A stretch of DNA of 64,000 bases, taken from contig NZ_JBBOZQ010000001.1 of assembly GCF_038008685.1 (NCBI RefSeq), forward strand, positions 1,612,001-1,676,000. Direction: 5' to 3'. Below, piece by piece: positions 22,215 through 28,831 of this stretch. Every line of letters starts with the position of its first letter. Positions within the stretch are counted from its first letter, which is position 1. Both the position numbers and the translations under genes were made by a program. This DNA is from Lysinibacillus sp. FSL W8-0992. Its GTDB lineage: Bacteria > Bacillota > Bacilli > Bacillales_A > Planococcaceae. The notes beneath the pieces were generated by a model, which saw only the letters and a list, made by a program, of their open reading frames with translations, made no database searches and was not told the DNA's origin.

Positions 22215-22228
22215 TAGCTTAGATGAAA

Positions 22229-22264
22229 AAAACACCTTTATTATTTTTAAAAAGGTGTTTTTTG
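22229..22264 (+). terminator. Terminator of the sigma/anti-sigma operon
   Basis: AAAACACCTTT and AAAGGTGTTTTTT pair around an A/T loop. Confidence 0.9.
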
Positions 22265-22319
22265 CTCTGCTTTTTAGGAGTTGATATAGAACTATAAATC
22301 TGTAAATAAGGCACTATAC

Positions 22320-22348
22320 TTGAAGTACAGCTAGGTTTGTTTTATAAT
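22320..22348 (+). promoter_or_regulatory. Probable ssrA promoter
   Basis: TTGAAG, 17-bp spacer, TATAAT at 22343-22348, about 110 bp upstream of the mature tmRNA 5' end; the precursor leader would be removed by RNase P. Confidence 0.65.
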
Positions 22349-22458
22349 AAGTATTGTTAATGCCAGATGTATTGAAGCGTAGTACTACTCTTCAACCGTA
22401 CTAGAAGCAATTCTAGCTCTTTGTTTGATCGAGGCAATAAGCTTCGCATCATATTCAA

Positions 22459-22811
22459 GGGGACGTTACGGATTCGACAGGGATGGTTCAAGCTTTGGTC
22501 GCGCGTCGGAGGTCTCGGCTCCGTCATCAACGGAAGTTATATAATAACTGGCAAACAACAAAACTTAGCTTTCGCAGCGTAAGCTCGTAAGCGCTCTGCC
22601 TCTCTATCGCCCATGTAGAGAACGTGGGGCCCAACTTTAGTGGGATACGGTCGATGGTGCCACCTGAGTCACCGGCAAGAGATTTCCAGGTTAGCGTACA
22701 GGACGCCTGTTTGTCGGCATAATGCTACGCGAATTGCGAATGGACAAACTACACGCGTAGAAGCTGAAGTATTGGAGTCTTTGGACGCGGGTTCGACTCC
22801 CGCCGTCTCCA
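22459..22811 (+). ncRNA. ssrA: Transfer-messenger RNA (tmRNA)
   Basis: The 5' end GGGGACGTTACGGATTCGAC and 3' end GGGTTCGACTCCCGCCGTCTCC form the tRNA-Ala-like acceptor, with GGGGACG pairing CGTCTCC. The tag frame 22550-22582 resumes at GGC and encodes (A)GKQQNLAFAA followed by TAA, the expected hydrophobic AA-ending degron. Pseudoknot-forming G/C-rich segments lie on both sides. With SmpB it rescues stalled ribosomes. The 3' end doubles as the attachment site of the downstream element, which restores the sequence exactly, so tmRNA function should be intact. Confidence 0.98.
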
Positions 22812-22813
22812 TA
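22783..22813 (+). other. attL core (31-bp direct repeat, left copy)
   Basis: Starts GGACGCGGGTTCGACTCCCG and ends CTCCATA; identical to 39078-39108. It comprises the T-arm and acceptor 3' strand of the tmRNA. Confidence 0.95.
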
Positions 22814-22835
22814 AGTAAAAATCGTTATTTGTAGC

Positions 22836-22908
22836 GTTATATCAACGTTCAAATGGCGTACATAGCGTCTGACGCTGTACAAACGTACAGTCAAGCGGAC
22901 AACAATCG
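22836..22908. other. Integrase arm-type sites, left
   Basis: TTATATCAACGTTCAAATGGCGTAC and CGTACAGTCAAGCGGACAACAATC have counterparts near the right end (38999-39046). Between them GTACATAGCGTC and GACGCTGTAC form a bulged 10-bp palindrome. They are probably binding sites for integrase or an excisionase. Confidence 0.55.
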
Positions 22909-22910
22909 AC

Positions 22911-22942
22911 CTTCTAATCTTAACGGATTAGGAGGTTTTTTT
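22911..22942 (+). terminator. Terminator hairpin overlapping the integrase SD
   Basis: CCTTCTAATC pairs with GGATTAGGAGG and is followed by TTTTTTT. The 3' arm contains the AGGAGG that is the integrase SD, so read-through from ssrA would both terminate and mask the ribosome site. Confidence 0.7.
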
Positions 22943-22944
22943 GC

Positions 22945-23919
22945 GTGGTTAAACGTACGAGAAAGCACGGAGCATTTGCTGTCGAAGAATCATTCGATAT
23001 TGATTTTAAGCGCGTAGAGGATAGGCGCGATTCATTAACGGTACAACAGGCGCTAAAGACGGTATTTCGTCAAATGGAAATCAGCGGTAACAGACCGCGA
23101 ACAATCGAAAGCTATGAGTTTGCGTGGAACGAATTTATCAAGGTGACAAGCGTTCGATACGTCGAAGATATTGATGCGAATATGATTTACGATTACTTGA
23201 ACGAAATCGACGTATCAAATGCAACGAAGCTAGTTCGCTTGAAATCGTTGAAGGCGATTCTTAATCGTTTCTTCGATAACCGTTGGATTGAGATTCGTTT
23301 TTGGTCGAAGATTCAAATTAAAGTTGATAAGACGGTTAAAGGTGCATCAAAAGAGAGCGACGTTGAAGTATTACTATCGCTTATTGACCGTAGCACTTAC
23401 GTTGGTTTCCGTGATTCAGTTGCGATTTTGCTTATGTATAAGACAGGTCTGCGAATAACAACGATTGGTGAATTGCGTGAACGTCATATGGACTTTGTTA
23501 AGAATACCATTGATATGGACGGTGCGGTCCTTAAAAATCGCGACACGTTAAAGCTGCCGATAGACGATCAGTTGGCGGAAATGTTGAAAGTATTAATCGA
23601 GAAAAACAAGCAGATTCGCCGTAAATACAATACGCGTAATACTTACGTTTTCTTATCCGCAAATGGACAAGGCATTAATAATAGCCAGTCGTCCAGTAAC
23701 GCAATTTCAAAGTCATTAACGAAATATGCAAGAGAGTTCGGCTTAAAGAACGTCAATGCTCACGCGTTAAGACGAGCATTTGCGACTAACTTATTAAATC
23801 AAGGCGCTAATGTCGCTTTAATATCGAAAGCTCTCGGACACAAAAGTTTGGAGACAACAACCGTCTACCTCGATTTAGAGAAGGAATTTGTCGCAGAGTC
23901 TTTGCGTGATTATTTATAA
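22945..23919 (+). CDS. int: Tyrosine site-specific integrase
   Basis: 324-aa tyrosine recombinase. SAM-like core-binding domain about residues 25-125 (VQQALKTVFRQMEISGNRPRTIESYEFAWNEF), catalytic domain 145-320 with the Arg of TGLRITTIGEL, the H-x-x-R box in NAHALRRAFATNLL, the second His in ALGHKSLETT and the nucleophilic Tyr in TVYLDLEK. It catalyses integration into and excision from the 3' end of ssrA. The start is GTG with AGGAGG eight bases upstream. Its SD is embedded in a terminator hairpin, which suggests protection from tmRNA transcription; its own promoter is not obvious. Confidence 0.95.
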   Translation: MVKRTRKHGAFAVEESFDIDFKRVEDRRDSLTVQQALKTVFRQMEISGNRPRTIESYEFAWNEFIKVTSVRYVEDIDANMIYDYLNEIDVSNATKLVRLKSLKAILNRFFDNRWIEIRFWSKIQIKVDKTVKGASKESDVEVLLSLIDRSTYVGFRDSVAILLMYKTGLRITTIGELRERHMDFVKNTIDMDGAVLKNRDTLKLPIDDQLAEMLKVLIEKNKQIRRKYNTRNTYVFLSANGQGINNSQSSSNAISKSLTKYAREFGLKNVNAHALRRAFATNLLNQGANVALISKALGHKSLETTTVYLDLEKEFVAESLRDYL

Positions 23920-23921
23920 AC

Positions 23922-24008
23922 AGAAAAAAGCCGCTAGTGTTGACGCACTAACGACTTCTAACTTAATATCTACGCTAAAAATTGCCTGGCAGCAATAGCG
24001 TTTCTTAG
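23922..24008 (-). ncRNA. Candidate small RNA (about 87 nt) antisense to the integrase 3' region
   Basis: On the minus strand: promoter TTGCAC (24037-24042), 17-bp spacer, TATAAT (24014-24019). Next comes a hairpin at 24001-23972 (ACGCTATTGC, loop TGCCAG, GCAA, TTTT bulge, TAGCGT). The intrinsic terminator has a fully paired 10-bp stem at 23955-23930 followed by TTTTTT. No open frame fits this interval. It ends just after the integrase stop, so it could pair with integrase read-through RNA; that role is inference. Confidence 0.6.
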
Positions 24009-24011
24009 GGT

Positions 24012-24042
24012 TCATTATATCGAAATTTTTTCGATGGTGCAA
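24012..24042 (-). promoter_or_regulatory. Minus-strand promoter for the candidate sRNA
   Basis: TTGCAC-17-TATAAT; the spacer contains the palindrome TCGAAAAAATTTCGA, a possible operator. Confidence 0.65.
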
Positions 24043-24061
24043 CTTCTATTAAGTGCATCCT

Positions 24062-24530
24062 TTTTTAGCAGTAGCGACGAGGTTGCCCATAATTCGTCGT
24101 TAAAATAACCTGGAAAGGTTGCCGAACCGTTGCAAAAAATCGGATATATCGCAGGTCAAGCCGTTTCCTGTTACGGTTGCGACGAATAGGTGAGCGCCAC
24201 CATTAAGGGCGCGGCATGGTTTATCGGCTAGTTACGGCTAGGGTAAGCATGTACAAGCGGACAATCTGCGTACAAATACGCTCAATTAAGGACTACCGCA
24301 CGTCTAGGACGATAATTAGACGAGTACATACGGGTAGAAATATCCCAATCTAACAGGAGCATACGAGCCACCCAGGACGTCACTATGACGCTGAAATATG
24401 CGGTTGTTACTTATTGTTGCTATTCACGTATTTCTACGAATTTAGCGATAATAGGTAACCTCTCTGCGCCGATTTCCCGGATCGAGCAGCTATTCTGCTG
24501 AAAATAGGTGCTGTTGTCAACTCACTCATT
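24062..24530. ncRNA. Candidate structured non-coding RNA region
   Basis: 470 bases without a usable reading frame but rich in short perfect stems: CGACGA/TCGTCG (24075-24099), AACC/GGTT, AACCGT/ACGGTT, GCGCC/GGCGC (24194-24212), GCGTA/TACGC, CGTCTA/TAGACG (24301-24322), CGTCA/TGACG (24378-24390), CGTA/TACG and AGCAG/CTGCT (24484-24498). CGGCTAG is directly repeated at about 24224 and 24234. GC content is clearly higher than in the AT-rich cargo gene that follows. Strand cannot be assigned: the minus strand would run toward the sRNA terminator. No group I or group II intron signature was recognised. Confidence 0.4.
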
Positions 24531-24658
24531 ATTCAAAATTCAATAAATCTATCTAATGTTAATTAGTTTATTTTGTATATTTTGATTTTAGAAGGAATTT
24601 TTTTTGCTTTTGTCGAAATAGATTTATGAAGAGCATCTTTTAGGAGTGAAAATAATCT

Positions 24659-25423
24659 ATGTATAATTTGACAACAACGTTTCTTCAAGAAATTGAAAAT
24701 GAATTAAATAGGAAAAATTTTTTAATTGAAGATTTTAGTATTGAATCGAAAAATTACACAGATTTTGTAGAGTTAAATATTCAATATATTTATTTACCAC
24801 AATACAAATTTAAAGGAAACATATATAAAGATGAAGAAAGGTTTAAAGTAGAGTTTAATCCTGGAGCTGTTACATTTACAGTTCGAAAAGATTATTTAAA
24901 AAAATACGACTTCTTAATTAATATCCGAGAGTGGTTAAATAATATATATAATGAAATGACAAAGACACCTATTGCAAGAAAAGTAAACGAGCATGATGAA
25001 ATATTAAAGTCCTTGCAAGAAAAAATTCATTCTATGGGAGAAGAAGGCGATCAATTTTTCACAAAAGAAGAAGGGGAAAATCTAGGATATAAGTTAAATG
25101 AACTAGAAGAATTGCTGAAGAATGAAATTCTTGAAAAAGACGAAAATAAAGATATACAAAAACAAAATTTAGATCAGCTTTATTCTGAAATTAATACATT
25201 AAGAAAACATTTAGATATATTAAATAAAAAAAATTGGTTCCTTTCGTTTTCTGTAAGACTTTTTAAATGGATTAAACGCAATCCAGATATGACCAGACGA
25301 GTGGCCGGCTTTTCTAGAGAATTGCTCCCAGATGAAGTTAAAGATATTGTTTCTCAAGAAGCATTGGATCAATTATTACCTCCAGGTAATTTAGAAATAG
25401 CAGCAGGCTCTGAAAGTGAATAA
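24659..25423 (+). CDS. Hypothetical cargo protein with coiled coil (254 aa)
   Basis: Not recognised. The N-terminal 110 residues are predicted mixed alpha/beta (NFLIEDFSIESKNYTDFVEL, FKVEFNPGAVTFTV), residues about 115-195 are charged heptad-like helix (HDEILKSLQEKI through LDQLYSEINTLRKHL) and the C-terminal part has an amphipathic basic segment (FLSFSVRLFKWIKRNP) that could touch membrane or nucleic acid. It is much more AT-rich than the rest of the element, suggesting separate acquisition. An SD (TAGGAG) lies upstream at a long spacing of 12 bases. It is followed by a terminator and a repressor-gene remnant. It occupies a plausible cargo (for example anti-phage) slot, but no function can be assigned. 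Confidence 0.65.
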   Translation: MYNLTTTFLQEIENELNRKNFLIEDFSIESKNYTDFVELNIQYIYLPQYKFKGNIYKDEERFKVEFNPGAVTFTVRKDYLKKYDFLINIREWLNNIYNEMTKTPIARKVNEHDEILKSLQEKIHSMGEEGDQFFTKEEGENLGYKLNELEELLKNEILEKDENKDIQKQNLDQLYSEINTLRKHLDILNKKNWFLSFSVRLFKWIKRNPDMTRRVAGFSRELLPDEVKDIVSQEALDQLLPPGNLEIAAGSESE

Positions 25424-25445
25424 CATATTACTTTTTCAGTTATTA

Positions 25446-25476
25446 GCGCAGCCAATTAGTCGGCATGCGCTTTTTC
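25446..25476 (+). terminator. Terminator of the 254-aa cargo gene
   Basis: GCGCA-GCC and GGC-A-TGCGC pair and are followed by TTTTT. It resembles the terminator at 26339-26370 in design and in position relative to a repressor 3' end. Confidence 0.75.
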
Positions 25477-25524
25477 TTCGTCTACTTCTAGAATATCGAT
25501 TAACTCAGTAAGATCAAATATTTT
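25456..25524 (-). pseudogene. 3' remnant of a second Cro/CI-type repressor gene
   Basis: The minus strand reads KIFDLTELIDILEVDEEK then AHAD and stop, preceded by a TGA. It aligns with the C terminus of the intact repressor at 26350-26592 (DDITEIIDFIEVDDKKDDGQ) in both sequence and distance to a plus-strand terminator. No start or HTH remains. The rest of 25525-25727 is AT-rich, with one perfect inverted repeat ACATATC/GATATGT at 25676-25694 and the SD of the next gene. Confidence 0.6.
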
Positions 25525-25727
25525 TCAATTTACATGAAGTTCTATTTAAAAAATTTTTTTCGTTAACGTAAAATACATACAGAAAGGGGGAAACCAATTT
25601 TTTTTCAAAAAAACAGTTTACAAACTAATATGATATGACTCGGCTTTATAAAAATGCATACATTTAAGAAATTTAACATATCCATGAGATATGTGAAGAA
25701 TTATGAATTGAATGGGGGAAATGGAAT

Positions 25728-26327
25728 ATGAATATGTCTATAAGTAAACTGGTAGTTAATGATTTTCTAAGAAAAAAATTTTCAAAGTCTCAAATTAATG
25801 TACTATTGTTTTATGCACAGTTTTGGAAGGATCCCATAGAAATCTGCCGCTTAGTTGGCTGGGCAATTGGTCCTGATAAAAAAACGCAGTGCCATCAGAA
25901 AAGAATTACACTAGAGGCTAAGGGTAAACTGGAAAAACATTTGCTGAGCATTTACCATCAAATACCTACCTTAAAGGATTTTGAAGAACTTATGAAACTT
26001 ATTAGAATAAAAGGCATAAAAGGCATTGGGGGTTTGACGGTGTATGATACTGCTGAGCGGATTGGATATGCTTTTGGACTCTATCCAACTAAGGTATATC
26101 TTCACAGGGGAACGAGAACCGGGGCAATAAATCTGTTAGGTCGTAAAGCAGTGAGGGGACGAAAGTATCTGTATATGCATGAGTTTCCAGTGGAATTTCA
26201 AATTCTTACACCAAGGGAAATGGAAAATTGTTTGTGCATCTATAAGGACACTTTCCTAACTGGTAAACTACCTAAGCAGAAGTTAGCATGTAATGGAAAA
26301 ATGATTGAAATGAAGAACGCATGTTAA
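25728..26327 (+). CDS. Helix-hairpin-helix-like hypothetical protein (199 aa)
   Basis: Not assigned to a function. A Lys/Gly hairpin IRIKGIKGIGGLTVYDTAERIG (about residues 92-113) resembles an HhH nucleic-acid-binding motif and is followed by the conserved-looking PTKVYLHRGTRTGA. This KGIG-LTVYDTA-RIG plus HxGTRxGA pattern belongs to a widespread family of uncharacterised bacterial proteins. The start ATG has GGGGGA spaced about seven bases upstream. It is AT-rich and lies between two copies of the repressor 3' end, as if inserted as a cassette. A terminator follows and overlaps the convergent repressor gene. Confidence 0.7.
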   Translation: MNMSISKLVVNDFLRKKFSKSQINVLLFYAQFWKDPIEICRLVGWAIGPDKKTQCHQKRITLEAKGKLEKHLLSIYHQIPTLKDFEELMKLIRIKGIKGIGGLTVYDTAERIGYAFGLYPTKVYLHRGTRTGAINLLGRKAVRGRKYLYMHEFPVEFQILTPREMENCLCIYKDTFLTGKLPKQKLACNGKMIEMKNAC

Positions 26328-26338
26328 GTGGGAAGAAA

Positions 26339-26370
26339 GACGATAGCCGTTATTGGCCGTCGTCTTTTTT
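26339..26370 (+). terminator. Terminator of the 199-aa cargo gene
   Basis: GACGA-GCC and GGC-TCGTC pair and are followed by TTTTTT. It overlaps the 3' end of the convergent repressor gene. Confidence 0.75.
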
Positions 26371-26592
26371 GTCATCTACCTCTATAAAATCAATTATCTC
26401 GGTAATATCATCAATCCCCAAAGTTTCGGCGATCCTCTCAATATGCCCAAAGTTAATATTTCTTCTCTTGCCATTATTTAATTCGCTTAGTGCTGCGTGT
26501 CTTATATCGCACATCTCCGCCAATTTCCTTAATGATTTAACCTCGTACTTTTCTATTAAATAATCGATTTTTATAACAACTTGCTTAGTCAT
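26350..26592 (-). CDS. Cro/CI-type HTH repressor (80 aa)
   Basis: 80-aa XRE-type DNA-binding protein (HTH at about residues 18-70: SLRKLAEMCDIRHAALSELNNGKRRNINFGHIERIAETLGI) with a short acidic tail. It is likely the lysogeny-type switch regulator of the element. It is divergent from the 82-aa gene at 26705, and the interval between them holds a consensus promoter and two similar palindromes (26623-26636, 26659-26674). AGGAGG lies seven to eight bases upstream of the ATG (minus strand). Which gene it represses is inference from position. Confidence 0.82.
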   Translation of the reverse strand: MTKQVVIKIDYLIEKYEVKSLRKLAEMCDIRHAALSELNNGKRRNINFGHIERIAETLGIDDITEIIDFIEVDDKKDDGQ

Positions 26593-26704
26593 ACAAAATT
26601 CCTCCTAAATTACACTTGACGTTACGCATTAGCGTACCATATAATGATAACAGAAGTGGTACTCATAAGCGTACCGTAAATTAGAATATCGGGAGGTTTT
26701 ACGA
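26593..26704. promoter_or_regulatory. Switch region: promoter with two palindromic operators
   Basis: Plus strand TTGACG (26616-26621), 18-bp spacer, TATAAT (26640-26645). The spacer contains the perfect palindrome TACGC-ATTA-GCGTA (26623-26636), and a related GTACTC-ATAA-GCGTAC lies at 26659-26674. Repressor bound at the first would block RNA polymerase directly. Confidence 0.75.
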
Positions 26705-26953
26705 ATGAATCAATCTAGCCAACGTATTTTACTCGACGAGGATTATGTAGTCACAATGGTAACAACGCAATTAATGGATGGGGTGCAGCTAATCGTCTGC
26801 GAAGAAGAAGGCGAAGCAACGCTTATGATAAATGACGCAGATATAAACCTCAAATATACAGAGGAATTGGCGTCTATTCTTGCCAATTTGAACGAATACA
26901 CAGCGGAGCATCTACTCATGGTACTTGCGCAAGTTGATCGTTTAGCTTCGTAA
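26705..26953 (+). CDS. Hypothetical early-type protein (82 aa)
   Basis: Not recognised. A small acidic protein (MNQSSQRILLDEDYVVTMVTTQLMDG...) with a probable beta-rich first half and an alpha-helical second half (YTEELASILANLNEYTAEHLL). It is first in the rightward transcript of the switch region, with GGGAGG nine bases upstream of the ATG, so by position it is an early gene. It is followed by 1.9 kb without genes, where TACGGTA recurs at about 26976, 27007, 27016 and 27081, resembling the operator half site. Confidence 0.7.
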   Translation: MNQSSQRILLDEDYVVTMVTTQLMDGVQLIVCEEEGEATLMINDADINLKYTEELASILANLNEYTAEHLLMVLAQVDRLAS

Positions 26954-27099
26954 TACGTAATATCTAACCGGATACTACGGTATCGGGTGCTGATACAGGA
27001 ATTTAGTACGGTATATTACGGTAAATATACATTCATGAATACATGTACGACGCGTTGCAGAGCGACATACCGGTAAATAGTACGGTAAAAACATGTATA

Positions 27100-27421
27100 A
27101 AGTTTAAAACGGGACGATGTCGTCCCCAATTGCTGAATCCTACTTGCGCCAACAAGTCGGAAACTAACGCCTATAAAAATTCAATTGCGACTGAATTAGG
27201 CATCCACCATCAAATTGCTAAGCGTTGACATCGACGCTTTATAAAGAAAGAGAAACCTAACGTCTTATGAGATCCATTGCTAGTGAGTCATATATAACGC
27301 TGATTCTGCCCCAACAGAATCGGCAAATATTCGCTAGAGCTTGCGCCAACAAGCGACTAGTACCAAAATCGTAGCGCCAACTGCGATTGGAGACGGTTAC
27401 TTTGCTGAGTAGCCGTTTTTC
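27100..27421 (+). ncRNA. Candidate multi-hairpin RNA with recurring CGCCAA loops
   Basis: A series of perfect hairpins on the plus strand: GGGACG/CGTCCC (27111-27126), ACTTG-CGCCAA-CAAGT (27142-27157), AATTCA/TGAATT, AAGCG/CGCTT (27220-27239), GATTCTG-CCCCAA-CAGAATC (27302-27321), GCTTG-CGCCAA-CAAGC (about 27339-27354, with outer CTAG arms) and ATCGTAG-CGCCAA-CTGCGAT (27368-27387, one wobble). It ends in an intrinsic terminator. Four stems of different sequence present nearly the same six-base loop, which argues for selection on RNA. The 61-codon frame crossing it has no SD. I do not recognise the family. Confidence 0.5.
27393..27421 (+). terminator. Terminator of the multi-hairpin region
   Basis: ACGGTTAC and GTAGCCGT pair (one wobble) around TTTGCTGA and are followed by TTTT. 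Confidence 0.75.
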
Positions 27422-27429
27422 TATTAGAA

Positions 27430-27665
27430 ACGTATCTGACGTTTATGAAGGTAAAAGATATTACGAGTCTTTGCTGCGCAAATCCTCTATGTCGCTAGCG
27501 CTCCATATCTGATATTACATTAATGATGATATCTTGCGATTGTAATAATATCACTGTAATAGATAGACGCGGACTTATTTTGCGATCTTTGCAAAATGAG
27601 GACGCAAGTGTTTAAGGAAGTTGTTACAACTTCTCGGACACCTTCGGTATTAGCGTACAATATCG
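27430..27665. other. Second hairpin-rich non-coding segment
   Basis: It contains GAAGTTG-TTA-CAACTTC inside a GTGT/ACAC outer pair (about 27607-27641), ATTTTGC/GCAAAAT flanked by GCG/CGC (27568-27604) and a long GATATTAC/GTAATAATATC pairing (27511-27552). No reading frame of note. Confidence 0.4.
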
Positions 27666-27735
27666 GCATATCAATACATATTTAGCGTAAATCTTTTCGT
27701 GTGCGGACGGTAAGATAAGATAGATAAGATTCTAT

Positions 27736-27764
27736 TTGATTTGTTGAAATGTACAAGATATATG
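27736..27764 (+). promoter_or_regulatory. Possible promoter upstream of the 60-bp array
   Basis: TTGATT (27736-27741), 17-bp spacer, TATATG (27759-27764). Moderate matches only. Confidence 0.35.
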
Positions 27765-27827
27765 TAAAAACGAGCGTATTTTATGCGTTTATAACTATAT
27801 ATTGTGTGTTTTGTTAAAATCTAAGGT

Positions 27828-27877
27828 GGACATAAAGGGATGGTAATTCCGGATATTCGGGACATAAAGGGATGGTA
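27828..27877. repeat. Two 18-bp direct repeats
   Basis: GGACATAAAGGGATGGTA occurs at 27828-27845 and 27860-27877, exact, separated by a sequence containing ATTCCGGATATTCGG. Possibly protein-binding sites in front of the array. Confidence 0.8.
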
Positions 27878-27919
27878 TTTTTTTAGAGGAGTACTAACTT
27901 TGTAAAAAATTAAACGTTG

Positions 27920-28745
27920 ATGCCATATTTTTAGCGTTTAGCTTGCTATAAGGTTAGGAATATACGCAATTTTAGATTTATTTTTATATATTTTATTGCT
28001 TTTTTCAGCGTTTCATGGCTTACCTTATGAGGAAGTAAAAAAGCTTCGTTTATTAATACACAATTTACCGTTTTAGACACCTATACAAGGGAAGGCGTAT
28101 TTTTTTCTTAACAGAAAGCCATATTTTTACCGCTCAGTCATCTTATGAAGTGAGGAGCAATTTTTATAAATGATCGCCGTCCAGGTTTCAGCCATATTTT
28201 TCAGTAAAACGTATCTAGCCTAAGAGTACGGAGAAAGACTTTGCCAATTGAAAATGTTAACTTTTTATCTAGTTGTTGGATATACATTATAGGTAAATGA
28301 ATTAATTTAAGGGTAATTGTTATATTTATTGCAAAACCTTGGCTTATACAATATGAAGGGAACTTGTACTTTAGAGCAGTTTGTATCTTATATTATGAAG
28401 AGGATATTAAGGCAAACGTATATTTTATAGCAGTATGTATCATAGATAGTGAGGGAAATGTTTATAAATCGATTCCGCCATTTTTACCGTTTAGTTGGCT
28501 ATACATGTGAGGAAGGTCTATCTCATTTGTAGTGGTGAAAATTTCCGATATTTATGGCGTTTAGTTATCTATGCTATATGAATGGAAGTTTAAGGCATCG
28601 ACCCATACTTTAGAGCAGCTTGTATCATAGATAGTGAGGACCCATATAATTGCCGAATTGTCTGTCCTATAGAGTAAGGAAGTAAATATGCCAAATGGAA
28701 GCCTACATTTCACTTTAGTTTGTATCTTATATATTGAAGAGGTAT
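27920..28745 (+). repeat. Degenerate array of about 14 units with roughly 60-bp period
   Basis: Units start near 27936, 28010, 28070, 28132, 28205, 28266, 28333, 28376, 28430, 28489, 28559, 28615, 28652 and 28713. Core consensus is TTTAGTTTGTATCTTATA followed by TAGTGAGGAAG; several units are preceded by GCCATATTTTTACCG. The closest pairs (28430/28615 and 28376/28713) match at more than 90% over about 25 bp, the rest are diverged. No CRISPR-like constant repeat, no cas gene and no coding frame. The array is followed directly by an intrinsic terminator, so it is probably transcribed rightward. A 29-codon ATG frame at 28688 with an AAGGAAG SD crosses the last unit; I do not call it. Confidence 0.65.
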
Positions 28746-28750
28746 TTTTC

Positions 28751-28775
28751 AGTCGTCCACTAGGGCGGCTTTTTT
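28751..28775 (+). terminator. Terminator at the end of the array
   Basis: AGTCGTCC and GGGCGGCT pair (two wobbles) around ACTA and are followed by TTTTTT. Confidence 0.75.
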
Positions 28776-28831
28776 AATTGGCTTTATTGTGGTGTTAAAA
28801 ATACTACGAAGTCAGAAAGGAGCGTCTTACC

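Noticed and set aside
22640-22834. 64-codon ORF inside ssrA
   Set aside because: It lies entirely in the tmRNA and its flank; the RNA gene explains the sequence.
24062-24530. Group I or group II intron
   Set aside because: No P/Q/R/S motifs, no domain V hairpin, no intron-encoded protein and no interrupted gene.
27043-27228. 61-codon ORF in the multi-hairpin region
   Set aside because: No SD, unbiased composition, and it crosses conserved-looking hairpins; RNA is the better reading.
27100-27421. Naming the RNA as GOLLD or ROOL
   Set aside because: Context in a phage-like element would fit, but I cannot match the conserved cores by eye and the length is shorter than either family.
27920-28745. 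CRISPR array
   Set aside because: Units are diverged, spacing varies from 37 to 74 bp, no constant repeat and no cas genes in the window.
28688-28777. 29-codon ORF at the end of the 60-bp array
   Set aside because: It has an SD-like AAGGAAG, but that sequence is part of the repeat consensus and the frame ends within the terminator.
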